Position numbers and translations under genes: made by a program. A stretch of 64,000 nucleotides of DNA, taken from JAVBWI01 sp036677445 (GTDB lineage: Bacteria > Bacillota > Clostridia > Christensenellales > CAG-138). Shown piece after piece: positions 7,950 through 15,212 of the stretch. Position 1 is the first letter of the stretch. Each line of letters starts with the position of its first letter. The notes under the pieces were generated by a model. It did no database searches and had not been told where the DNA came from. It worked only from the letters and a program-made list of their open reading frames with translations. The stretch is taken from contig JAVBWI010000014.1 of assembly GCA_036677445.1 (NCBI GenBank), positions 1-64,000 on the forward strand. Reading direction: 5' to 3'.

Positions 7950-8717
7950 ATGGAACTGCTCAGAATCGACAACGTCAAGCGCGTGTTCAATACCCGCCTG
8001 GGCTTGAAGCAGTGCGTCGCGCTGCGCAACGTGAACTTTGAGGTGTGCGCAGGCGAGTTTGTCGCCATCATGGGCCCTTCCGGCTCGGGCAAGAGCACGC
8101 TTTTAAACATCATCGCATCGCTGGATAAACCGAGCGGCGGCGACGTGTATCTGGAGGGCAGGAGTCTTAAGGCCATACGCGAACGCGAGCTTTCGGAATT
8201 CCGGCGGGATAATCTCGGGTTCGTGTTTCAGGATTTCAATCTTCTGGATACATTTTCCCTGAAGGATAACATCCTGCTGCCGCTGGTGCTCTCGCGCATG
8301 GCGCTCCCGGAGATGGAAGCGCGCCTCGTGCCGATAGCCAACGAGCTTGGCATTACGGAACTGCTCAACAAATTCCCTTACGAGGTCTCGGGCGGCGAAA
8401 AGCAGCGCGCGGCCATCGCGCGCGCAGTCATCACCAACCCGCGCCTGATACTGGCCGATGAACCGACGGGCGCGCTGGATTCGCGCTCCTCCTCACAACT
8501 GCTCAAGCAGTTTACCGCGCTCAACGCGAAGGGACGCACCATACTGATGGTCACGCACAGCGCCATGGCGGCAAGCCATGCGGGCCGCGTGCTGTTTATA
8601 CGCGACGGCGAGATATTCAGCCAGTTGTACCGCGGGGAGGATAACAACCGCGCGTTTTACGAGCGCATCGTCGCCAACCTCACCGTGCTTGAGGACGGGG
8701 GTGCGGACATTGGGTAA
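7950..8717 (+). CDS. bceA: ABC transporter ATP-binding protein, BceA-like
   Basis: A 255-residue ATPase of the MacB/BceA class. It contains Walker A GPSGSGKST (42-50), a Q-loop in FVFQDFNLLDTF, signature SGGEKQRAAIARA, Walker B LILADEPTGALD, and the switch His in MVTHS. It pairs with the large permease that overlaps its 3' end. In characterised Bce systems the complex removes peptide antibiotics from their lipid targets and also signals to the BceS kinase. It lies 117 bases after the kinase, and that gap carries the BceR-type box, so the transporter genes probably have their own inducible promoter. Confidence 0.94.
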   Translation: MELLRIDNVKRVFNTRLGLKQCVALRNVNFEVCAGEFVAIMGPSGSGKSTLLNIIASLDKPSGGDVYLEGRSLKAIRERELSEFRRDNLGFVFQDFNLLDTFSLKDNILLPLVLSRMALPEMEARLVPIANELGITELLNKFPYEVSGGEKQRAAIARAVITNPRLILADEPTGALDSRSSSQLLKQFTALNAKGRTILMVTHSAMAASHAGRVLFIRDGEIFSQLYRGEDNNRAFYERIVANLTVLEDGGADIG

Positions 8718-10413
8718 AGGCTTTTACTTCCGGCTGGCCTGCGCCAACGTAAAGCGCAGCCGCCAGGTGTATCTTCCTTATTTCCTCGCCACCGCCATTA
8801 TCGGCGGCGTTTACTTTCTGATACTGGCCATGATATTTTCGCCGGGGCTTACAAATTTGCCGGGCGGCGAAACAGCCCGTGCGGTGTTCACGGCGGGTAT
8901 CGTGGTGTTTTCCATATTTGCGTTCATGTTCATGCTGTATATCAACGCCTTCCTGATTAAACGCAGGAAAAAGGAGTTCGGGCTGTACAGCGTGCTGGGC
9001 ATGGGCCGCCGCCAGGTGGCGCGGGTGTTAAAATGGGAAAACCTGCTTGTGGTCGGGGCGGGCGTAATCGCGGGCGTGCTGCTGGGCACCGTGGTCGGGC
9101 GGCTGTTGTTCCTGCTGCTCATGAATATGCTGCATGCGGTGGCGGGCAGTACATTCCAGGTGCCGTTTTTTGCCTACCTTGGCACGTTGGCGCTTTTTAC
9201 CGCGGTATTTTTAACGACATCCATATACAACGGAATCCGGGTGCGGGTCGCCGATACGTCGGAGCTTCTCAAAAGCGACAGGCAGGGTGAAAAGAACCCC
9301 AAAGCGGTTGTCCCCGTGGCTATCCTCGGTACGTTACTGCTGGGCTTCGCTTACTTTATTGCGCTCACTACCACCAATATGGGCATGGCGCTTGGGCTGT
9401 TCTTTCCGGCGGCGATGGTAGTCATCATAGCGACCTACATGCTGTTCCACGCGGGCAGCATCGCGTTCTTGCGGTTGCTGCGGCGCAACAAGCGGTTGTA
9501 TTACAAACCGGAGAATTTCATCGCCATATCCGGCATGTTCCACCGTATGCGGCAGAACGCGCGGGGCCTTGCGACCATTTGCGTGCTATCCACAATGCTC
9601 ATCGTAACGGTTGCGGGCACCTGTTCGCTGTATTTGGGGCAGGAGGAGATACTGCGTGAAAATTATCCCTACGACATACGCGCAAGCTTTTATAATGAAG
9701 AGCAACAAGTCGATCTCCAAGCGTTGGATCAGAAACTTTCCGCGCTTTCTGCACGTCACAACGTAACGCTCGTAGGATCACCCGAAAAGCTAACGGATGA
9801 AGCGCATGCGCCCAGATCTAACCCCGGTCGGATTGTGCAGCGGGAAGCCTCTGAATTTGTGCAGCTGAAAAATGCTGTCTTTCTGGATGATACGCTGATG
9901 CTGGATGTCGCAGGTACGGAAGAAAATTGCACGGCCTTTGCCGCCGCCCTTTCCGAAACGCTGTATACGGATTACGAGGTTCATATTGCGGATGTGTTTT
10001 CCGCACGTGTCGAAGGGTACGCCATCTATGGCGGGCTGCTGTTCCTGGGCGCGTTCTTTGCGGTGCTGTTCCTCGCTGTGGCGGTGCTGATGATTTATTT
10101 TAAACAGGTTACCGAAGGACAGGAGGATAAAGAGCGTTTCTCCATCATGCAGCAGGTGGGCATGCAGGATACCGAGGTAAAAAAGACCATCGACAAGCAA
10201 ATACTGTGGGTGTTTTTCCTGCCGCTCTTCGGGGCGCTGGTGCATGTGCTTGCGGCAAGTAAAATGATCGCCAAAATGCTCGAAAGCTTTATGCTTTTCA
10301 ATACCGGGCTTACGCTTTCGTGCATACTCGTGACCTCCGCCGTGTTTGCCATTGTATACCTTGCGGTGTACCGGCAGACGGCACGGGTATATTACCGGAT
10401 CGTAAAGCGGTAA
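8701..10413 (+). CDS. bceB: ABC transporter permease, BceB/FtsX family
   Basis: A 570-residue membrane protein with about ten predicted helices in the BceB layout. An N-terminal helix is followed by an FtsX-like block of three. The motif KEFGLYSVLGMGRRQVARVLKWEN sits in a cytoplasmic loop, and a large external domain and a last FtsX-like block (QQVGMQDTEVKKTIDKQ) follow. The GTG at 8701 is chosen because GAGGACGGGG lies just upstream and it overlaps the ATPase gene by 17 bases; TTG at 8710 is possible. The external domain, about residues 315-440, is roughly 130 residues, shorter than the about 200 usual for BceB, which may alter peptide specificity. This domain determines substrate sensing in known systems. 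Confidence 0.88.
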   Translation: MRTLGKGFYFRLACANVKRSRQVYLPYFLATAIIGGVYFLILAMIFSPGLTNLPGGETARAVFTAGIVVFSIFAFMFMLYINAFLIKRRKKEFGLYSVLGMGRRQVARVLKWENLLVVGAGVIAGVLLGTVVGRLLFLLLMNMLHAVAGSTFQVPFFAYLGTLALFTAVFLTTSIYNGIRVRVADTSELLKSDRQGEKNPKAVVPVAILGTLLLGFAYFIALTTTNMGMALGLFFPAAMVVIIATYMLFHAGSIAFLRLLRRNKRLYYKPENFIAISGMFHRMRQNARGLATICVLSTMLIVTVAGTCSLYLGQEEILRENYPYDIRASFYNEEQQVDLQALDQKLSALSARHNVTLVGSPEKLTDEAHAPRSNPGRIVQREASEFVQLKNAVFLDDTLMLDVAGTEENCTAFAAALSETLYTDYEVHIADVFSARVEGYAIYGGLLFLGAFFAVLFLAVAVLMIYFKQVTEGQEDKERFSIMQQVGMQDTEVKKTIDKQILWVFFLPLFGALVHVLAASKMIAKMLESFMLFNTGLTLSCILVTSAVFAIVYLAVYRQTARVYYRIVKR

Positions 10414-10428
10414 CAAGGGATACAACAG

Positions 10429-10477
10429 AAACGGGAGAGCTGCGCTCATGACAAAGCGCATACAGCTCTCCCGTTTT
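10429..10477. terminator. Bidirectional intrinsic terminator
   Basis: A perfect 14-bp stem (10429-10442 with 10463-10476) lies between the convergent permease and mntR-like genes, with TTTT on the plus side and TTTCTG on the minus side. Confidence 0.85.
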
Positions 10478-10499
10478 ACGGCATTTCCTGCCGCCATTT

Positions 10500-10919
10500 T
10501 TAGATTTCCGCCCTGAGCCGCTCCACCAGCTTTTCAATATTCTGCACCGTTTGCCTGTTGAGAAAATGCTCGATCAGCTCCACCTGCTCCAGTTCTTCCG
10601 GCGTACCGTTTAGCATGCACAGGAATTCGTGCAGTACATCGTGCCGGTATAAAAGATACGCGCCTTCCTTTTCGCCCAGCGGCGTGAGCTTGAGATATGC
10701 GTATGGCCGGTATTCCACATAACCGCGTGCGGCAAGCTGCTGCACCATTTTGGTGACGGAGGAGGGTTTGACGTTGAGTCTTTCGGCGATCGCCTGCACG
10801 CGCACCACTGGATCCAGCCGCGCAAGGCGGCAGATCATCTCCAGATAATCCTCCATGGTGCGCGTGAGCATCCGTTTTTGTATGCGGTCATACCCGTCGA
10901 GTGTACGGAAATCGCTCAT
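10500..10919 (-). CDS. mntR: MntR-like metal-responsive transcriptional repressor (DtxR family)
   Basis: A 139-residue DtxR/MntR-family regulator. A winged helix with VKPSSVTKMVQQL (51-62) as recognition helix is followed by the metal-binding and dimerisation domain. There is no SH3-like third domain. All ligands known from Bacillus subtilis MntR are recognisable: Asp24, Glu27, His93, Glu114, Glu117 and His118, with nearly the same spacing. Manganese or mixed Mn/Fe sensing is therefore more likely than the DtxR/IdeR type. The ATG at 10919 has GAAGG six bases upstream; the GTG four codons earlier abuts its site. It is divergent from feoAB across 92 bases, which suggests that it represses iron uptake. 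The metal specificity in vivo is inference. Confidence 0.88.
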   Translation of the reverse strand: MSDFRTLDGYDRIQKRMLTRTMEDYLEMICRLARLDPVVRVQAIAERLNVKPSSVTKMVQQLAARGYVEYRPYAYLKLTPLGEKEGAYLLYRHDVLHEFLCMLNGTPEELEQVELIEHFLNRQTVQNIEKLVERLRAEI

Positions 10920-11011
10920 ATTTGCCTTCACCCTTCTTTTGCACGGCGCATAGTATTGTGTACGGGAAAAATCTTTGCGTTACTGCAACATATGAAAGGG
11001 AAGGGCAGAGT

Positions 11012-11257
11012 ATGATGATGGATAGCCTTTTAAACGTGCCGGTCGGCATGTCTGTGCGCATTGCGGCGCTTTCCGCCGTGGGCGCCACGCGCAGGCGGCT
11101 TTTGGATATCGGTCTTACCCCCGGCACACGGACCACCTGTTTGTATGAAGCGCCTTCGGGCGATCCCAAGGCGTATTGGATACGCGGCGCGGTCGTCGCG
11201 CTGCGCAACGAGGATGCCGACAGGGTGCGCCTGATGGCGGGCGGCTGCGGGGAATGA
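11012..11257 (+). CDS. feoA: Ferrous iron transport protein A
   Basis: An 81-residue SH3-like cytoplasmic protein required for FeoB function. The typical pattern is visible: VPVGMSVRIAALSAVGATRRRLLDIGLTPG, then a core ending ALRNEDADRVRL. Three ATG codons stand in a row (11012, 11015, 11018) after GGGAAGGG. The stop overlaps ATGA with a possible feoB start, so the pair is translationally coupled. Likely under control of the divergent MntR-like regulator. Confidence 0.93.
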   Translation: MMMDSLLNVPVGMSVRIAALSAVGATRRRLLDIGLTPGTRTTCLYEAPSGDPKAYWIRGAVVALRNEDADRVRLMAGGCGE

Positions 11258-11268
11258 CGGAGGCGGCC

Positions 11269-13410
11269 ATGGGCATGACGGCGGAATCGATACGGCTGTA
11301 TGCGCAGGATACCGGCCTGCGCATTGAAAAAGAGTCCGAGAATGATCGCGTGGTTGCGCTTGCGGGCAACCCCAATGTAGGCAAAAGCACCGTATTCAAC
11401 GCCCTTACCGGCATGCGCCAGCATACGGGCAACTGGCCGGGCAAGACGGTCGCGAACGCGCAGGGCCGTTGTACGCAGGAGGGAGAAGGGTATGTGCTGG
11501 TGGATCTGCCGGGTACGTACTCGCTTATGGCCCACTCGGCGGAGGAGGAAGTCGCTCGCGACTTCCTTTGCTTTGGCGGGGCGGATGCCGCCGTGGTGGT
11601 GTGCGACGCCACCTGTCTGGAACGCAACCTGAACCTTGTGCTGCAAACGCTGGAAATCACGCCCCGTACCGTCGTTTGCGTCAACCTGATGGATGAAGCA
11701 AAGAAGAAGGGGATACAGCTTGATCTGACCGCGCTGGAACGTTTGCTCGGCGTACCGGTAACGGGCGCCGCCGCGCGTGACGGCAGGGGCCTTGATGCGC
11801 TGATGCGGCGGGTAGCGGAGGTTTGCGTCGGCGCGCCGACACAGCCCATATACGTGCAGTACGACGGGCCCATCGAACAGGCCGTAAAATTGCTCTTGCC
11901 ATCGCTTGCCGCCGTGTTGCGCGGCGCGCTGCCCCCGCGCTTTGCTGCGCTCAAGCTGCTTGAAGGCGATGAAACGCTGCTTGGGCGTATCGACGAAGCG
12001 CTGGGCTTTTCGCTTGCCGCACATGAGACGGTGCGCGCGCCGCTGGCGGAGGCGAAAGCGCTGCTCGAACAGGAAGGCTACGACGGCGCGCGCCTGCGCG
12101 ACCGTCTGGTCGCCTGCCTGTACCGGCAAGCGGAGCATATTGCGGCAAGCAGCGTGCGGCATACGGATGCGGCCTATCAGGCGCGGCAGTTGAAGCTCGA
12201 CCGTGTGCTTACCGGCAAATGGACGGGCGCTCCTATCATGCTCGCGCTGCTCGCGCTGGTGTTCTATTTAACAATCTCAGGAGCGAACGTACCTTCCCGA
12301 CTGCTTTCGGATGCGCTGTTCTGGGTGGAAGACCGTCTGACGGATTGGTTTATGGCAATGCATGCGCCCGCATGGCTGCACGGCGCGGTGGTGCTGGGCA
12401 TGTATCGCGTACTCGCATGGGTGGTCTCCGTGATGCTGCCGCCCATGGCGATATTCTTTCCGCTCTTTACCCTGTTGGAGGATTTCGGGTACCTGCCCCG
12501 CGTCGCCTTCAACCTCGATCATCAGTTCCGCCGTTGCTGCGCCTGCGGCAAACAAAGCCTGACCATGTGCATGGGCTTTGGATGCAATGCCGCGGGGGTG
12601 ATCGGCTGCCGCATTATCGACAGCCCGCGCGAGCGGCTCATAGCCATACTTACCAACAATTTCGTGCCCTGCAACGGGCGGTTTCCCACGCTCATCGCCA
12701 TACTTACCATGTTTTTTATCGGCACGGCCGCCCTGCCGGGGGATACCGCGCTTGCCGCACTGATGCTGACGGCGGTGATCGCGCTGGGCATATGCATGAC
12801 ATTTTTGTGCTCTCGCCTATTATCCAAAACATTGCTGCGCGGCGTGCCCTCGGCCTTCACGCTGGAGCTGCCGCCGTACCGGAAGCCGCAGATCGGCAAG
12901 GTGATTGTGCGCTCCATATTCGACCGCACACTGTTTGTGCTTGGCCGCGCGGTTGTCGTAGCCGCGCCGGTGGGGCTGTTCATTTGGCTGCTCGCGAACA
13001 TCCAGGCGGGCGGCGTTACGCTGCTTGCGCACTGCACGGGCTTTCTCGATCCCTTCGCGCGCTTTTTCGGGCTGGACGGCGTGATACTCATGGCATTCCT
13101 GCTCGGCCTGCCCGCCAACGAGATCGTGGTGCCCATTATCGTCATGGCGTACCTCGCGCAGGGCAGCCTGCTGGAGCTCGATTCGCTCGCGGCGCTAAAG
13201 GATTTGCTGGTGCAAAACGGCTGGACATGGGTGACCGCCGCCTGCACCATGCTGTTTTCGCTGATGCACTGGCCCTGCACCACTACGCTCCTGACCATCA
13301 AGAAGGAGACCCAAAGCCGGAAATGGACGGCGGTGGCCTTTCTGCTGCCTACCGTATGCGGGCTGCTCGCCTGCGCGCTGGTCGCTCTGGTCGGGAGAAT
13401 GGTGGGGTAA
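11269..13410 (+). CDS. feoB: Ferrous iron transport protein B
   Basis: A 713-residue inner-membrane Fe(II) transporter. The N-terminal G domain shows G1 GNPNVGKS (33-40), G3 DLPG (79-82) and G4 NLMD. A helical GDI region (to about residue 280) and then the transmembrane domain with two gate repeats follow. CMGFGCNAAGVIGCRI and LTNNFVPCNGRFP carry the conserved Cys and Asn residues of the pore, and LGLPANEIVVPI belongs to the second gate. The ATG at 11269 is chosen for GGAGG at 11259-11263; ATG 11254, overlapping the feoA stop, and ATG 11275 are alternatives. No FeoC-like extension or separate feoC gene is present. Confidence 0.95.
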   Translation: MGMTAESIRLYAQDTGLRIEKESENDRVVALAGNPNVGKSTVFNALTGMRQHTGNWPGKTVANAQGRCTQEGEGYVLVDLPGTYSLMAHSAEEEVARDFLCFGGADAAVVVCDATCLERNLNLVLQTLEITPRTVVCVNLMDEAKKKGIQLDLTALERLLGVPVTGAAARDGRGLDALMRRVAEVCVGAPTQPIYVQYDGPIEQAVKLLLPSLAAVLRGALPPRFAALKLLEGDETLLGRIDEALGFSLAAHETVRAPLAEAKALLEQEGYDGARLRDRLVACLYRQAEHIAASSVRHTDAAYQARQLKLDRVLTGKWTGAPIMLALLALVFYLTISGANVPSRLLSDALFWVEDRLTDWFMAMHAPAWLHGAVVLGMYRVLAWVVSVMLPPMAIFFPLFTLLEDFGYLPRVAFNLDHQFRRCCACGKQSLTMCMGFGCNAAGVIGCRIIDSPRERLIAILTNNFVPCNGRFPTLIAILTMFFIGTAALPGDTALAALMLTAVIALGICMTFLCSRLLSKTLLRGVPSAFTLELPPYRKPQIGKVIVRSIFDRTLFVLGRAVVVAAPVGLFIWLLANIQAGGVTLLAHCTGFLDPFARFFGLDGVILMAFLLGLPANEIVVPIIVMAYLAQGSLLELDSLAALKDLLVQNGWTWVTAACTMLFSLMHWPCTTTLLTIKKETQSRKWTAVAFLLPTVCGLLACALVALVGRMVG

Positions 13411-13421
13411 AGCTTTCACAC

Positions 13422-13455
13422 AAAAAAGCGAGCCTTGGCTTTGACCTTGGCTCGC
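13422..13455 (-). terminator. Intrinsic terminator (mainly minus strand)
   Basis: GCGAGCC (13428-13434) pairs with GGCTCGC (13449-13455). On the minus strand the stem is followed by six T residues, ending the unknown Cys-rich gene. It may also slow plus-strand transcription leaving feoB. Confidence 0.7.
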
Positions 13456-13491
13456 CTTATTATGGGTGTTCTGCTCCTGCTGCCTATTCGG

Positions 13492-14040
13492 TTATTTCCA
13501 AATAGAACTACAGGGGGTGATTTTCATAAGGCAGAACCTGTCGCCCATTTTGATGCTTTTTAACAGATCTATAACGACCGCACAGCCAAAGGCTTTTTCA
13601 AAAAGAACCTTGCTGTATCCCGTCGTGCATTGGCACCATGCGTCGCTATCCAATTTATCCATCCCGGCAAGCATGGGGCAGGGGCAGAAGGGAAATTGCA
13701 GATAGAGTTCCCCGTCCGCGCAAAATAATCCCGCCGCCTTTGCCTTGTCCTTGCCTGCAAATTCCTCCAGGCTGGAAGACGATTCAAGCAGTTCTTTCAT
13801 GAGCGCCAATTTTTCATCCATACCGTATCCGCATTGGCAGCGCATTCTGATCTCTTTGACGGCAGGCCGGTCAAAGCGGTCTACTAATCTGCCCATGGCG
13901 GATTTCACCCATGCCGCATCATCCTCCGATGCGGCCTGCCCGCGTTCTCCGTATACGATTTTTGCCGCCGTTTCGTCGTTGCTCGCAGCCTTTACGGCAT
14001 GGAAAAGCGACTGTTCCTGGATTTTTCGAATATCAAACAT
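13492..14040 (-). CDS. Cys-rich protein of unknown function, 182 aa
   Basis: A soluble 182-residue protein with no signal peptide or membrane helix. Its Cys residues come in pairs: RCQCGYGM (about 68-75), FCPCPML and WCQCTTGYSKVLFEKAFG, plus isolated Cys near the C terminus (RFCLMKITPCSS). This arrangement could bind a metal or an Fe-S cluster, or form a redox site. I do not recognise the family with certainty. It is a single gene convergent with feoAB and downstream of an orphan response regulator on the same strand. Its proximity to iron genes hints at metal handling but proves nothing. Coding is supported by the terminator and the conserved-looking motifs. Confidence 0.75.
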   Translation of the reverse strand: MFDIRKIQEQSLFHAVKAASNDETAAKIVYGERGQAASEDDAAWVKSAMGRLVDRFDRPAVKEIRMRCQCGYGMDEKLALMKELLESSSSLEEFAGKDKAKAAGLFCADGELYLQFPFCPCPMLAGMDKLDSDAWCQCTTGYSKVLFEKAFGCAVVIDLLKSIKMGDRFCLMKITPCSSIWK

Positions 14041-14332
14041 CGTAAAACCTCATTTCTCAATTTTTTGTGAGCTGTGGTTTTAGAAGTTGTGCACAAAAAA
14101 ACACACCCAAACAGTGTGCAACCGCAACAAGGCATATCCACACAACTCTCCCCACTATTTACTGCTACTCAAATGCATAACAAACAAAGGCTATCTTTAT
14201 AGCCGTGGTTCATTATTCCGGCGCATTTAAAAATCAGTGAAAGATGGGATCGAACATGGGGACATCCTTTCGTCATGAAAATTCAGCCTATATTACCATA
14301 TGGGAACTATTTTGTCAAAGCGCATAAAGCCG

Positions 14333-15010
14333 CTATGTCACAAATTTGTAGCCAAAACCCCAGACGGTAACGATGAAGGTATCGTACGGCTTGATGTTTT
14401 CACGCAGGGTTTTGATATGCGTGTCCACCGTCCTGTCCGAGCCGGTAAAATCATATCCCCACACCTCGTTGAGCAGCGTTTCCCGCGAAAAGGCTTTGTT
14501 CGGGTTCTGGGAAAGGAAAAACAGCAGGTCGTATTCCTTGGGGGTCAATTGCACGGCGCTGTCGTCGATGTATACCGCCCGCGAAATCGTATCGATAAAC
14601 AGGCCGCTGAAAGTGATCTTTGCAGGCGTAACCCTGTTCAGCCCGCCCGACCGGTATAAAAATACTTTGATGCGCGCAAGCAGCTCCGGCGCGGAAAACG
14701 GCTTTGCAATATAATCGTCCACGCCCAGCTCAAATGCGTTGAGCTTATCCTGCTCGCCGTACTTTGCGCTTACGATGAGTATGGGCGCATCCGAAACCTT
14801 TCTGATCTGACGGCACACGTTCCTGCCGTCCAGCTCCGGCAGGTCCGTATCCAGTATGATGATATTATAATCGTGCCGGCGGAACAGCTTGAGCGCGGCA
14901 ATACCGTCGGCGGCTTCATCGAACAAATACCCCTGTGCAGTCGCCATCTTTTTGATTGCGCTGCGAACGGCGCTGTCCTGATCCGCGATCAACAGGCGAA
15001 TATCGTTCAT
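14333..15010 (-). CDS. Orphan OmpR-family response regulator
   Basis: A 225-residue regulator. Its receiver domain has the phosphoacceptor Asp in IIILDTDLPELDG and Lys in DDYIAKPF. The C-terminal winged helix has LTPKEYDLLFFLSQNP and the wing sequence VWGFGYKF. The ATG at 15010 follows GGAGGTG; an upstream in-frame start has no site. No histidine kinase lies next to it, so its partner must be encoded elsewhere or it acts as an orphan. It sits downstream of the hydrogenase operon on the same strand, separated by hairpins, and upstream of the Cys-rich gene. Targets are unknown. Confidence 0.88.
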   Translation of the reverse strand: MNDIRLLIADQDSAVRSAIKKMATAQGYLFDEAADGIAALKLFRRHDYNIIILDTDLPELDGRNVCRQIRKVSDAPILIVSAKYGEQDKLNAFELGVDDYIAKPFSAPELLARIKVFLYRSGGLNRVTPAKITFSGLFIDTISRAVYIDDSAVQLTPKEYDLLFFLSQNPNKAFSRETLLNEVWGYDFTGSDRTVDTHIKTLRENIKPYDTFIVTVWGFGYKFVT

Positions 15011-15113
15011 GCAGACACCTCCGTAAGACATATAGAGCAGGTGAAGGATATGTATAATTTTATTTTATTATGTATCTTGCAACTATTCAACGGAATAACT
15101 GTAAAATGCCAAA

Positions 15114-15204
15114 ATAGAAGGGCCTGTGTGCAAAACGCAGCCCTTAGATTGCAGGGAAACTCTTCTTTTTAGGGATGTGGGGGATTCGAAATCCCCCACA
15201 TCCC
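15114..15204 (-). terminator. Two hairpins behind the hydrogenase operon
   Basis: Immediately after the hydA stop, 15172-15204 is a perfect 15-bp inverted repeat with a 3-base loop but no following T tract on the minus strand. Farther on, AAGGGCTG/CAGGCCCTT (about 15118-15145) is followed by CTATTTT and looks like the actual terminator. Confidence 0.6.
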
Positions 15205-15212
15205 ATTCAATG

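Noticed and set aside
10918..10931. TTTGCCTT half of an MntR box upstream of mntR
   Set aside because: It is the complement of the ribosome binding region AAGGCAAAT next to the start codon, and the second half of the palindrome is absent.
14041..14332. Possible small gene in the 292 bases before the Cys-rich gene
   Set aside because: Only short frames without ribosome sites. The AT-rich stretch probably contains the promoter of the minus-strand gene.
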